64,000 nucleotides of DNA from Spongiactinospora rosea (GTDB taxonomy: Bacteria; Actinomycetota; Actinomycetes; Streptosporangiales; Streptosporangiaceae), in contig NZ_QMEY01000005.1 of the NCBI RefSeq assembly GCF_003315795.1, positions 124,001-188,000 on the forward strand, read 5' to 3'. Of the stretch, positions 45,691-54,308 are shown one piece after another. A model generated the notes under the pieces. That model ran no database searches. It was not told the origin of the DNA and worked only from the letters and a program-made list of their open reading frames with translations. The stretch's first letter is position 1. Every line of letters starts with the position of its first letter. The position numbers were made by a program, and so were the translations under genes.

Positions 45691-47173
45691 CCGCGGGGCG
45701 CGACTCGCACTCCTCCTCCAGCGGCGGCGCGTCGATCGCGCAGTGCGTGTGCCGCTCGGGCTCGGGCGCGGCCGGATCGGCCAGCACGTTGCCGCGGATC
45801 GCCACGAAGGCGATCAGGGCGGCGGCGGCCATCAGCCCGGCGGAGATCAGCATGGTCGTGTGGAATCCGGCGGTGAACCGGACGGGGTCGGTGTAGGCGG
45901 CCCCGGTGAGCCCGGCCAGCGGCGGGAGGGCGGCCACGGCCAGCAGCCCGCCGGTCCGCGCCACCGCGTTGTTGACCCCGCTGGCCACCCCGGCGTACCG
46001 CTCCTCGGCCGAGGCCAGCACCGTCGCGGTCAGCGGCGCGACCGTGGCCGACAGCCCGAACCCGAAGATCGTGACGGCGGGCAGCACGTCCCGCAGGTAC
46101 GACGCCCCCGGCCCGATCGCGCTCATCATCACCAGCGCCCCGGCGCAGACCAGGATGCCCGCGGTCATCGGCGCGCGCGGCCCGATCCGCTTGGCCAGCT
46201 CACCCGCGGGCGCGGACAGCAGCAGCATCAGCACGGTGAGCGGCAGCATCGAGGTGCCCGCGGCGACCGGGGAGAACCCCGAGGACACCTGGAGCTGCAC
46301 CACCAGCAGGAACGTCACCACGCCCAGCGCCGCGTACATCACCAGCGTCACCAGGTTTATCGAGGTGAACACCCGGGAGGCGAAGATCCCGACCGGCACC
46401 AGCGCGCGCGGCGAGCGGCGGATCTCCAGCCAGACGAACGCCGCGCCCAGCGCCACGCCCGCCGCCAGCGCGAGCCTGCCCGTGTCCGGCTCGATCAGCC
46501 CGTAGGTCACCCCGGCCAGGGCGAGCGCGGCGAGCGCCGCGCCGAGCACGTCGAAGCGGCCGTCGGCGGAGGTGTCGCGGGTCTCGGGCACGTGGCGTAC
46601 CGCGACCGCGATCACGGCCGCCGCCACCGGCAGGTTGATCAGGAACACCCAGCGCCAGCCGGCCGTCTCCACCAGCCAGCCGCCGAGCAGCGGCCCCACC
46701 GCCGCGGCCACGCCGCCGAGCCCCGACCACGCGCCCACCGCCCGCGGCCGGTCGCTCCTGGCGAAGGACGCCTGGATGATCGCCAGCGAACCGGGGGTGA
46801 GCAGCGCGCCGCCGACGCCCTGCAAGGCCCGCGCGAACACCAGCACCTCGATGTTCGGGGCGATCCCGCACGCGGCCGAGGCCAGCGCGAACCAGACGAC
46901 GCCGATCAGGAAGATCTTGCGCCGGCCGAACCGGTCGCCGAGCGAGCCGCCGAGCAGGATGAGCCCGGCGAGGGTGAGGGTGTAGGCGTTGACCGTCCAC
47001 TGCAGGCCCGCCATGTCGGCCCCGAGCGCCCGCCCGAGCGCGGGCAGCGCCACGTTCACCACCGTGCCGTCGAGCAGCGCCATTCCCGAGGCCAGGACCG
47101 TGGTGAACAGCACCCAGCGGCCTGCCGCCGTGCCCAGGCGAAGGTGTCCGTCGCCGGTCTGTCGCTCGCTCAT
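45665..47173 (-). CDS. DHA2-type (14-span) MFS drug exporter
   Basis: 502 residues from ATG 47173 (an in-frame extension to 47206 is not needed). The protein has 14 predicted spans. Motif D1 LDGTVVNVALP follows span 1, GDRFGRRK lies after span 2, and GWRWVFLINLPV after span 6: together the EmrB/QacA (DHA2) signature for H+-driven efflux of drugs or lipids. The C-terminus is an extra hydrophilic tail rich in Glu and Arg. It is divergent from an ECF sigma gene 125 bases away. Confidence 0.9.
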   Translation of the reverse strand: MSERQTGDGHLRLGTAAGRWVLFTTVLASGMALLDGTVVNVALPALGRALGADMAGLQWTVNAYTLTLAGLILLGGSLGDRFGRRKIFLIGVVWFALASAACGIAPNIEVLVFARALQGVGGALLTPGSLAIIQASFARSDRPRAVGAWSGLGGVAAAVGPLLGGWLVETAGWRWVFLINLPVAAAVIAVAVRHVPETRDTSADGRFDVLGAALAALALAGVTYGLIEPDTGRLALAAGVALGAAFVWLEIRRSPRALVPVGIFASRVFTSINLVTLVMYAALGVVTFLLVVQLQVSSGFSPVAAGTSMLPLTVLMLLLSAPAGELAKRIGPRAPMTAGILVCAGALVMMSAIGPGASYLRDVLPAVTIFGFGLSATVAPLTATVLASAEERYAGVASGVNNAVARTGGLLAVAALPPLAGLTGAAYTDPVRFTAGFHTTMLISAGLMAAAALIAFVAIRGNVLADPAAPEPERHTHCAIDAPPLEEECESRPAARRRTPGT

Positions 47174-47283
47174 ACCGTCATCATCGCCCTTGGGGCATAC
47201 CTGCATTCCGGACGGGGGTCTGTCCGAAACCCGTGCCCTTCGGGCGTCTGCGGAAAACCGTAACGGCCCCGCAGTGCGATAAC

Positions 47284-47306
47284 CGGAACGTGCAGAGAAT
47301 GTTCCG
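47284..47306. repeat. Inverted repeat across the sigma-factor start codon
   Basis: CGGAAC (47284-47289) and GTTCCG (47301-47306) are perfect six-base arms separated by 11 bases that hold the ATG of the ECF sigma gene. It could form an RNA hairpin occluding the start, or be a protein operator; the left arm also resembles a GGAAC-type ECF -35 element. Confidence 0.4.
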
Positions 47307-47880
47307 CAGGCGGCGGGAGCCGCCCCCGGTGGGCCCCGGCAGCGACGACGCCGACCTGCTGGCGGCCGTGGCCGCCGGGCGGATGGAGGCGCTGCGCGTA
47401 CTGCACCGCAGGCACGCGCCCTGGCTCCGGGTCCGCCTGTCCCGCCGCTGCGCCGACCCCGATGTGGTCGACGACGCCCTCCAGGACACCTTCGTCGCCA
47501 TCTGGCGGGGCGCGGCGGCCAGGTACCGCCCGGCCGGGGACGGCCGCGACGCGGCGGCGTGGATCTGGACCATCGCGATCCGCAGGCTGATCTCGCTACT
47601 GCGCGGGCGCGGCCACCGCTGGATCGGCACCGGCGAGGAACCCGGCGAGGAACGCACGGCCGTCCAGTCAGCGGAGGACATGGTGCTGCTCGGCGTCGAG
47701 CACGGGGACCTCGGCGCGGCCATCGCCCGCCTCTCCCCGGAGCTGCGGGCGGCTTTGCAGGCCACCGTCCTGGACGGGCTCACCACCAGGGAGGCGGCGA
47801 GCCTGCTCGGGGTGCCCGAGGGAACCGTCAAGACCCGCGTCCGGCGGGCCAAGGCCCGGCTGAGGGAGGAACTGGCATGA
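47299..47880 (+). CDS. ECF-type RNA polymerase sigma factor
   Basis: 193 residues from ATG 47299; an in-frame GTG at 47290 and a longer frame to 47233 are alternatives. Region 2 shows PDVVDDALQDTFVAIWRG (-10 recognition helix); region 4 shows TTREAASLLGVPEGTVKTRV (-35 recognition). Its TGA overlaps the ATG of a zinc-finger anti-sigma gene, so the pair is co-translated. It probably controls its own operon, which includes an ABC transporter with an unusual permease. Confidence 0.92.
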   Translation: MFRRRREPPPVGPGSDDADLLAAVAAGRMEALRVLHRRHAPWLRVRLSRRCADPDVVDDALQDTFVAIWRGAAARYRPAGDGRDAAAWIWTIAIRRLISLLRGRGHRWIGTGEEPGEERTAVQSAEDMVLLGVEHGDLGAAIARLSPELRAALQATVLDGLTTREAASLLGVPEGTVKTRVRRAKARLREELA

Positions 47881-48713
47881 CAGGCGCGGACTGGCACGTA
47901 CCGCCTGATCTGATGGAACGCTATGTCGCCGGACGCCTGGACCCCAAGCAGGTGATGTCGGTCGAGGCCCACGTGGGCGGGTGCGCCCGCTGCCGCGCGG
48001 CCGTGCCGTACGACGAGGCGTGGCTGACCGGCGGCTGGGACCGGTTGCTGGACGAGGTGGACCGGCCCCGGCCGCGCCCGGCCGAGCGGCTTTTGTGCCG
48101 GTTCGGCGTCCCCGGGCACCTGGCCAGGCTGCTCACCGCCACGCCCGCGCTGGCCAGGGGGTGGCTGACCGCGGTGGCCATCGTGCTGGCGCTGGCGGTC
48201 GCCGCGGGCAGGTTCGAGCCCGCGGGTCCCGCGGTGCTGCTGGCGTTCCTGGTGGCGGCCCCGGTGCTGCCGGTCGCGGGGATCGCGCTGGCGTACGGCA
48301 GACACGTCGATCCCGTCCACGAGTTGCAGGCGGCCACCCCCATGGCGGGCCCGAGGCTGCTGTTCATCCGGGCAGGCGCGGTGCTGGTCACCGCCGTCGC
48401 GATGACCGGCGCGGCGACGCCGCTGCTCCCCGGCACGCCCGGCCAGGCCACGGCCTGGCTGCTGCCCGCGCTGGCGCTGAGCGCCGCCACCCTCCTGCTG
48501 TCCGCCCGCCTGGCCCTGCCACTGGCCGCCGGACTGCCCTGCGGCCTCTGGCTCGGGGCGGTGGTCCCGATGGTCCTCGCGGGCGGCGACCGCTTCCTTC
48601 CCTTCACCCCCGTGGCGCAGGCCCTGTACGGCGTCGCCGCGGTCCTCTTCGCCTTCGTGTACGCGCGGCGCGGCCGCCTGAGTTCTGAGGAGATCAGTTG
48701 GGCACGACAGTGA
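47877..48713 (+). CDS. Membrane zinc-finger anti-sigma factor
   Basis: The 278-residue protein begins MTGADWHVPPDLMERYVAG, and the zinc-binding HxxxCxxC reads EAHVGGCARC near residue 33. This is the ZAS (zf-HC2) domain that holds ECF sigma factors. About six membrane helices follow (VAIVLALAVAAG, LLFIRAGAVLVTAVAM and others), more than the single span of most anti-sigmas, suggesting a sensor or transporter-linked signal. ATGA overlap with the sigma gene; its stop overlaps the ABC ATPase gene. Confidence 0.88.
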   Translation: MTGADWHVPPDLMERYVAGRLDPKQVMSVEAHVGGCARCRAAVPYDEAWLTGGWDRLLDEVDRPRPRPAERLLCRFGVPGHLARLLTATPALARGWLTAVAIVLALAVAAGRFEPAGPAVLLAFLVAAPVLPVAGIALAYGRHVDPVHELQAATPMAGPRLLFIRAGAVLVTAVAMTGAATPLLPGTPGQATAWLLPALALSAATLLLSARLALPLAAGLPCGLWLGAVVPMVLAGGDRFLPFTPVAQALYGVAAVLFAFVYARRGRLSSEEISWARQ

Positions 48714-49558
48714 GCGTACGGGCCCTGACCAAGGAGTACGGCAGGGCCAGGGTGCTCGACGGCATCGACCTGGCCATCGGGCCGGGCGTCACCGGCCTGC
48801 TCGGGCCGAACGGCGCGGGCAAGACCACCCTGCTGCGCTGCCTGGCGACCACCCTGGCCCCGGACGGCGGCGAGATCCGGGTGCTCGGCCACGACCCGGC
48901 CGACCGCGCGCGGCGCATCGAGATACGCCGCCGCCTGGGGTACCTGCCGCAGGATCCCGGCTACTACCCGCACTTCACCGCGTTCGAGCTGGTGGACTAT
49001 GTGGCGATCCTGAAGGAGATCACCGACCGGCGGACCCGCTACCGGGAGGTGCGGCGGGTGCTCGCCGAGGTGGACCTCGCCGACCGCTCTCAGACCAAGG
49101 TCCGCAAGCTGTCCGGCGGCATGCGCCAGCGCCTGGCCTTCGCCCAGGCGCTGCTCGGCGACCCGGACGTACTGATCCTGGACGAGCCCACGGTCGGGCT
49201 CGACCCCGAACAGCGGATGCGCTTTCGCGCCCTGGTGTCCCGGCTGGGCGAGGGCCGGACGGTGCTGCTGTCCACCCACCAGACCGAGGACGTCGCCGCC
49301 CTGTGCGAACTGGTCGTGGTCCAGCACCGCGGCCGGGTGATCTTCCAGGGCGCTCCACGGGACATCGCCGCGGCGGCGAAGGGCCAGGTCTGGCTGTCGG
49401 AGTCCCCACCTGACGGCGGCAGCCGCCTGTTCTGGCGCACCGCCGACGGCCGCTACCGCTCCCTCGGCGACCCCCCGCCCAACGCGGTCCCCGCCGATCC
49501 CACCGTGGAGGACGGATACCTCCTGCTGCTCGGCGAACCTGCGGAGGTGGCGGCGTGA
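48698..49558 (+). CDS. ABC transporter ATP-binding protein
   Basis: The 286-residue ATPase is taken from TTG 48698 (GAGGAG five bases upstream); GTG 48710, overlapping the anti-sigma stop, is the alternative. Walker A is GPNGAGKT, signature LSGGMRQR, Walker B LILDEP, H-loop STHQT. It matches the CcmA/ABC-2 drug/antibiotic-export branch. It is the third gene of the ECF operon and drives the membrane proteins encoded downstream. Confidence 0.92.
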   Translation: MGTTVSVRALTKEYGRARVLDGIDLAIGPGVTGLLGPNGAGKTTLLRCLATTLAPDGGEIRVLGHDPADRARRIEIRRRLGYLPQDPGYYPHFTAFELVDYVAILKEITDRRTRYREVRRVLAEVDLADRSQTKVRKLSGGMRQRLAFAQALLGDPDVLILDEPTVGLDPEQRMRFRALVSRLGEGRTVLLSTHQTEDVAALCELVVVQHRGRVIFQGAPRDIAAAAKGQVWLSESPPDGGSRLFWRTADGRYRSLGDPPPNAVPADPTVEDGYLLLLGEPAEVAA

Positions 49559-49692
49559 GCGTCATGTCCAGGGCGGGTACGCCCGGCCCGGTCGCTGCCG
49601 GCCGGCCCCCGGGTGCGCCGGGAGCCTGCGGTGGCATAAGGGCGCCCGGGGACCTGCTGGTGCCATGGGGGCGTGCGGGGGCGGTCGCATGA
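49555..49692 (+). CDS. Bridging 45-residue ORF between ABC genes, putative
   Basis: GTG 49555 overlaps the ATPase stop (GTGA) and the frame ends in a TGA overlapping the ATG of the permease (ATGA). The 45 residues are Gly/Ala/Pro-rich with no predicted structure, so it is more likely a leader ORF keeping ribosomes on the message than a functional protein. It fills most of an otherwise 130-base gap. Confidence 0.35.
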   Translation: MSVMSRAGTPGPVAAGRPPGAPGACGGIRAPGDLLVPWGRAGAVA

Positions 49693-51215
49693 GGACCGTG
49701 ACGCGGGCGGGCGTGCCCGCCGCCGTGGGCGGGCCGGTACGGCCCGGGCGGGTCTTCGCGGCGCTGCTCCGGTTCGAGGCTCTGCACCTGCTGCGCAGCC
49801 CGGCGCTGTGGGTGGCGGCGGTCGCCGTACTCGGCCTGCGTGCGTACCAGACGTGGAACTGGCTGCCGGACATGTCGGTGGAGACGGTCGGCACCGTCAG
49901 CACCGCGCTTCTCATCTCCGCCACGGTGCTGATCCTCGCCAACCTGGCCGGGACGCGGGACCGCAGGCGCGGGCTGCCCGAGACCCTGAGCGCGCTGCCC
50001 TCGCGGGCCCGGCAGCGCACGTCGGCGGTGACCGTGGCCACGGCCGCCGTCGGCGCGACGGTCAGCGGGGCAGTCATGGGCACGCACCTGCTGGCCAGGT
50101 CGATCCTGGCGGAGCCCGCCGCGGGCCGGTTCGACGGCTATGAGGTGATCGGCGGAATGGCGGCGACCGCGCTGTTCGCCGTGGTGGGCGTCGCGATCGG
50201 GCGCTGGGTGCCCTCGCTGGTCGCCGGGCCGCTGGCACTCGCCGTGCTGGGGTGTCTGTGCATTTTCGGCATCACGCTCTGGCAGGGCGGCTGGCTGGTA
50301 CCCGTGGTCATGTTCCACAGCCCGGAGCGGGGGCCGCGCCCGTCAGAGGCGCACGCTGTCTACCTGATGGCGATGGTCGTGGTCATCAGCGTTCTCGCCG
50401 CCCTGCGGCACGGGGTGCGGGCCGTCCCCGTGGTCGCGGGGACCGTGGGGCTCGCGGTCGCGGTGGGCGCGGGGGCATGGGTGATCCGGGACGCTCCGCC
50501 GTCACCGTGGCTGACGAGCCCGCGCACCTACCCGCCCCCTCCCGGCTACGACTACGCCGCCCAGGTGTGCCGCACGGGCGACGCGGTGACCGTGTGCGCC
50601 TTCCCCGATTACCAGGCGTGGATTCCGGAATGGTCCAAGGTGGTGGAACCGATCGCCACGGCCGTACCGCCGCAAGCCAGGGACGCGATCCCGCTGATCC
50701 GCCAGGAGACGCTGTCCCGCCCGTACTCTGGCGACGACACCAGGCCCACCGTGAATGTCTGGATGACGCTCCCGCGCCGGGGCGCGGCGGAGATCCAGCG
50801 GGCATATCTGGCCGGTCTCACCGCGGCGACCGTCACCGGACTGCGTAATGGGAGACCGGGGAAACGGTGGACAGCGGAGGGCAGCTCGGGATGTGGCGCC
50901 CGGGGCCAGGCCAGGACCCTGGTCGCGCTATGGCTCGCCGGCCGCTCGGGACCACTTCTCCCTGCGGGAGGAGTGAGGGTGTGGCTCGGCGAAGGCTCGG
51001 TGGTGGCGGCCTCACAGCTCGGCGCGGTGCGCTACGGGGCCGCCGAGTTGTCGTACGCGCGGCGGCTGCTCGCCAGGCCCGACGCCAGGCAGCGCATCTG
51101 GGCCGCCTGGGACCGGCTCACCGACCCGAAGACGAGCCTGGCGGAGGCGCTGCCCGCACTGGGGTTGCGCGCGGAGTTCCCCATCGCGCGGGCGGAGGGG
51201 CAGCCGTGCGCCTGA
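49689..51215 (+). CDS. ABC transporter permease with large extracytoplasmic domain
   Basis: 508 residues from ATG 49689 (ATG 49665 is possible). Six membrane spans occupy about residues 20-265 (for example LLISATVLILANLA, AVLGCLCIFGITLW). A hydrophilic stretch of about 240 residues follows (TSPRTYPPPPGYDYAAQVC onward) and should lie outside the membrane; it contains two Cys (VCRTGDAVTVC) and no recognised motif. It presumably forms the exporter channel with the preceding ATPase. Its stop overlaps the next gene. Confidence 0.75.
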   Translation: MRTVTRAGVPAAVGGPVRPGRVFAALLRFEALHLLRSPALWVAAVAVLGLRAYQTWNWLPDMSVETVGTVSTALLISATVLILANLAGTRDRRRGLPETLSALPSRARQRTSAVTVATAAVGATVSGAVMGTHLLARSILAEPAAGRFDGYEVIGGMAATALFAVVGVAIGRWVPSLVAGPLALAVLGCLCIFGITLWQGGWLVPVVMFHSPERGPRPSEAHAVYLMAMVVVISVLAALRHGVRAVPVVAGTVGLAVAVGAGAWVIRDAPPSPWLTSPRTYPPPPGYDYAAQVCRTGDAVTVCAFPDYQAWIPEWSKVVEPIATAVPPQARDAIPLIRQETLSRPYSGDDTRPTVNVWMTLPRRGAAEIQRAYLAGLTAATVTGLRNGRPGKRWTAEGSSGCGARGQARTLVALWLAGRSGPLLPAGGVRVWLGEGSVVAASQLGAVRYGAAELSYARRLLARPDARQRIWAAWDRLTDPKTSLAEALPALGLRAEFPIARAEGQPCA

Positions 51216-51883
51216 GACCGCTGCTCCAGGTGGTGAGACCGCTGGTCCGGGCGATCGACTGGCTGCCCGCCGCGCTCGCCGTACCGCTGGGGGTGACCCT
51301 CGTCGCGCTGGTGAGCCCCGGCAAGGACATCGACCCGCTGCCCGCCGTGCTCGTGCTGCGCCTGATCGCCCTGCTGATGGCCTCGACCGGTGGGTTCGCC
51401 CTGGTGGACGCCATGGCGCAGAGCACCGGCGCGGTGCCGGTGGCCCGCTGGGCGCGGCAGTGGCTGCGGACGCTGATGATCTCCGTCCTGCTGGCCGCCG
51501 GCTGGGGGGCCGCCGCCGCGGTGGCCTCGCTGCGCCTGGCGGACGGCCCGCCGCTCCCGGTCGCCGGGCTGGCGGCCGAGGCGGCGATGTGCGCCCTGTG
51601 CGGCCTGGCCGGGGCGGCGGTCGCGGTACGGCGCGTCGCGGGCCGGCCCGCCGCGCTGGCCGGGGCCGCGACGATCGGCGCGGCGGCCGTGGCCACGCTG
51701 TTCCTTCCCGGCGACCTGTGGCCGTGGCCGCTGCCCGGCGCCGCGAACTGGGAGGCGGTGCATCAGGGCTGGCTGGTGGCCATGGCGGTGCCGCTGGTTG
51801 TACTGCTGGCCGCCCACCGTGACCTGCGCGGCGGCCGGGCCGGGCTCAGGTCGCGGCGAGAGCCCGCAGCACGAACCCGCTGA
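51206..51883 (+). CDS. Integral membrane protein, probable ABC permease partner
   Basis: The 225-residue, strongly hydrophobic protein starts at GTG 51206 inside the end of the preceding gene (GGAGGGG upstream). Five to six spans are visible (LAVPLGVTLVALVSP, LMISVLLAAGWGAAAAV, LVAMAVPLVVLLAA). There is no catalytic motif. As the last gene of the ECF-sigma/ABC operon it is likely a second membrane subunit. It converges with the tetR gene, overlapping it by 38 bases. Confidence 0.75.
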   Translation: MRLRPLLQVVRPLVRAIDWLPAALAVPLGVTLVALVSPGKDIDPLPAVLVLRLIALLMASTGGFALVDAMAQSTGAVPVARWARQWLRTLMISVLLAAGWGAAAAVASLRLADGPPLPVAGLAAEAAMCALCGLAGAAVAVRRVAGRPAALAGAATIGAAAVATLFLPGDLWPWPLPGAANWEAVHQGWLVAMAVPLVVLLAAHRDLRGGRAGLRSRREPAARTR

Positions 51884-52442
51884 TCGTCTCCTCGGCCTGC
51901 GCGACGGTCACCTCGCCGCTGAGCAGCGGCAGCCGCTCGGCCCCGATCAGGGCAAGGATCATCCGGGCGGTCTGCCGCGGCGGGCCGGTGCGGAAGTGGC
52001 CGGAGGCCGTGCCGCTCTCGATGATGCCGACCAGGATGTCCTGCATCGGCGCCACGTGGTCGGCCAGCCGCTGGTAGGCGTCCGGCCCCAGGGCCGCCGA
52101 GAGGTCGGCGGCACCGGGGTGGGGGTGGGCGAGCAGCCCGTCGAGCTGCAGCCGGATGAAGACGCGCAGCCGCTCGGCGGGCGAGGCCCCGGCCGCCAGC
52201 TCGCGTTCGTAGCTCTCGATGAAGTAGCCGGTGACCCGCTCGGTGAAGGCCAGCAGCAGGGCCGCCTTGTCCGGGAAGTAGTTGTACAGGGCGGTGCGGG
52301 TGATGCCCGCCTCGGCCGCGACGTCGGTCATCGAGATCTCGTCGATGCCCTGCGACCTGGTCAGCCGGGAGACGGCCGCGAGGATGCGATCACGCGTCTG
52401 GGCGCGGTGTTCGCCGATCGTGGCGGCCGAGATCCTGGGCAT
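51846..52442 (-). CDS. TetR-family regulator (heme-oxygenase linked)
   Basis: The 198-residue protein starts at ATG 52442; longer frames to 52580 run inside the heme oxygenase gene and are rejected. N-terminal HTH: ISMTDVAAEAGITRTALYNYF, typical TetR. The C-terminal all-helical domain gives no ligand clue. It lies 34 bases downstream of the heme oxygenase gene on the same strand, so it probably represses that operon, perhaps in response to heme. Confidence 0.9.
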   Translation of the reverse strand: MPRISAATIGEHRAQTRDRILAAVSRLTRSQGIDEISMTDVAAEAGITRTALYNYFPDKAALLLAFTERVTGYFIESYERELAAGASPAERLRVFIRLQLDGLLAHPHPGAADLSAALGPDAYQRLADHVAPMQDILVGIIESGTASGHFRTGPPRQTARMILALIGAERLPLLSGEVTVAQAEETISGFVLRALAAT

Positions 52443-52476
52443 CTGACAATCGTCGCACAGCGCCGGGCGGAACGCC

Positions 52477-53112
52477 TCAGGCCGCGGGCGCCAGGTGGCC
52501 GAGATCCGCCAGCAGCTCGCCGTTGAGCCGGTAGGCCAGCAGGGTCTCCTCGATGATCCGCGCCCGCTCCCCGGCGTCAATGGGCAGGGCGTCCAGCCGG
52601 CGGCGGTACTCCTGCTTGAACCGGGGACGGCTGGGGATCTCGTCGAAGATGTAGAAGTCGGCGCCGCCGCCGCGCTCGATGCCGTAGATCCGTTGCAACC
52701 TGCTCCGGACGACCTGCCCCCCCGACAGGTCGCCCAGGTAGCGGGTGTAGTGGTGGGCGATGTAGCCGCCCGGCCAGGCCGCGGTCCGCTCGATCCGCGC
52801 GACCAGCTCGCGGGTGGCCGGGACCGGCTCGATCAGGTCGCGCCAGCCCGGCCCGCGCAGCGCGGTGAGGTCGCGGGTCAGGGCCTCGGCGCGGTACAGC
52901 TCGGGGAAGACGAAGGGGGCCGCGATCGGGTCGGCGGCGAGCGCCCGCGAGACGCCCTCAAGGGCCTGGTAGACGAAGTGGTGCTGGGCGACCATCGCCG
53001 CGTACGCCTCGCGGGGCAGCCGCCCGTCGAGCAGGGCGTTGATGTAGGGCAGGCCCGCGACCGCGTCGTGCTCGCCCCACGTGGCCTCGCGCAGTTCCGC
53101 ATAGAAGGACAT
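52477..53112 (-). CDS. Heme oxygenase (HmuO/HO-1 type)
   Basis: The 211-residue protein breaks heme to biliverdin, iron and CO in the cytoplasm. The proximal heme ligand is His in TWGEHDAVAG near residue 15, and the flexible distal helix is GDLSGGQVV near 130. Length is the family norm. It may free iron from imported or host-derived heme. The ATG at 53112 is preceded by GAGGAG. Palindromes just upstream suggest regulation by the TetR encoded next. Confidence 0.93.
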   Translation of the reverse strand: MSFYAELREATWGEHDAVAGLPYINALLDGRLPREAYAAMVAQHHFVYQALEGVSRALAADPIAAPFVFPELYRAEALTRDLTALRGPGWRDLIEPVPATRELVARIERTAAWPGGYIAHHYTRYLGDLSGGQVVRSRLQRIYGIERGGGADFYIFDEIPSRPRFKQEYRRRLDALPIDAGERARIIEETLLAYRLNGELLADLGHLAPAA

Positions 53113-53145
53113 CAGGGTGGCTCCTCGATCGTGCGGTCCTTTCCC

Positions 53146-53156
53146 GACACAGTGTC
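53146..53156. promoter_or_regulatory. Palindrome in the heme oxygenase promoter
   Basis: GACACAGTGTC is a perfect 11-base inverted repeat 34 bases upstream of the heme oxygenase ATG. A minus-strand TTGACG further upstream (about 53172-53177) can serve as -35, placing the palindrome at or just after the -10 region. It is a good candidate operator for the TetR regulator of this operon. Confidence 0.5.
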
Positions 53157-53198
53157 ACAATGATTGCGACGTCACGTCAATATGAATACGACACCGCG

Positions 53199-54308
53199 TC
53201 ATGAAAATCGCCGCTGGCGCAGCGCCAATACGGCGGCGGCCAGCGCCGCGGCGAACAACGGCAGCCAGGCCGCCCGCCACAGCAGCCACTGCGCCGAGAC
53301 CGGCGCGTCCAGCAGCCCGGCCGCCCGCCCGAACGGCAGCAGCGTCACCGTGGTCAGGACCAGCACCGTCTGGTGCCACAGGAAGACCGGCATCGCCGAC
53401 AGGTTCGCCACCACGACCGCCGCCCACACACGCGGCCGGCGGGCCAGCCGGGTCAGCGGCCAGTGGGCGAGCAGCGCCGCCCCGGCCTGGGCCAGCCCGA
53501 AGCACACCCCGGCCAGCGAGGGCGGGCCCAGGTTGGAGATCGCCTCCCCGGTCACGCCCACCATGCTCGCGGGGTAGCCGAACGCGACGACCAGCAGGGC
53601 CGTGCCCGCCGTACCGGCCGCGAGCAGCATCACCGCCGTGCCGCGCCGGGCGAGCCCGCCCCCGGCCCAGGCCATCCCGAGCAGATACGGCACCAGCCAT
53701 CCGGCGGCCAGGTTCGCCCAGCCCGTCCACGCGGGACCCTCCAGGCCGAACCGGATCACGTCCACCGCCAGGACCACGCAGGCCATGCACCCGGCCGCGA
53801 CGATCGGCCGGACCCGGCCCAGCAGCGGCGTGGCCAGGGTGAGCACGGTGAACACGGCGAGGAACCACAGCGGGCCCAGCGCCGAGAGCGCGAAGGACCG
53901 CAGCGTCCCACGTGAGACCCCCGCCGAGGCGAGCGCGAGGGCGAGCACCGCCCAGAACACCGCCAGCGGCAGCACCGGCGCGAGCAGGCGGGCCAGGCGG
54001 CGGCGGGCCCACGGCAGGTACCCGTCGCGGGCCGACCGCAGGCCGCGCGCGGCCGAGTACCCGCCGACGAAGAAGAACACCGCGAGCGTCTGCAGCACCC
54101 ACGACATCGGGGCGAGCGCGGGCATGGCGGTCAGCGGCGAGGCGATCCGCAGGTTCCCGGCCTGGTCGGTGGCCCAGGCGGTGACCAGCCAGTGGCCGAG
54201 TACCACGCCCGCGATGGCGAGCGCGCGCAGCGCGTCCACACCCCGGTCGCGGGTGTCCGGCGTGGCGGCGGCGATCCTGCCCGCGAGGGCGGCGATCCGG
54301 TCAGCCAC
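53199..54308 (-). CDS. Membrane acyltransferase 3 family protein
   Basis: The 369-residue protein has about ten spans. It opens RDRGVDALRALAIAGVVLGHWLV, the family hallmark (R-x10-H in span 1), and FFFVGGYSAARG marks span 2. Such proteins transfer acetyl or other acyl groups to exopolysaccharides, peptidoglycan or antibiotics at the membrane. Its GTG overlaps the stop of a tiny ORF (GTGGCTGA), and beyond that lies a secreted hydrolase gene, so acyl addition and acyl removal may be paired. Confidence 0.88.
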   Translation of the reverse strand: MADRIAALAGRIAAATPDTRDRGVDALRALAIAGVVLGHWLVTAWATDQAGNLRIASPLTAMPALAPMSWVLQTLAVFFFVGGYSAARGLRSARDGYLPWARRRLARLLAPVLPLAVFWAVLALALASAGVSRGTLRSFALSALGPLWFLAVFTVLTLATPLLGRVRPIVAAGCMACVVLAVDVIRFGLEGPAWTGWANLAAGWLVPYLLGMAWAGGGLARRGTAVMLLAAGTAGTALLVVAFGYPASMVGVTGEAISNLGPPSLAGVCFGLAQAGAALLAHWPLTRLARRPRVWAAVVVANLSAMPVFLWHQTVLVLTTVTLLPFGRAAGLLDAPVSAQWLLWRAAWLPLFAAALAAAVLALRQRRFS

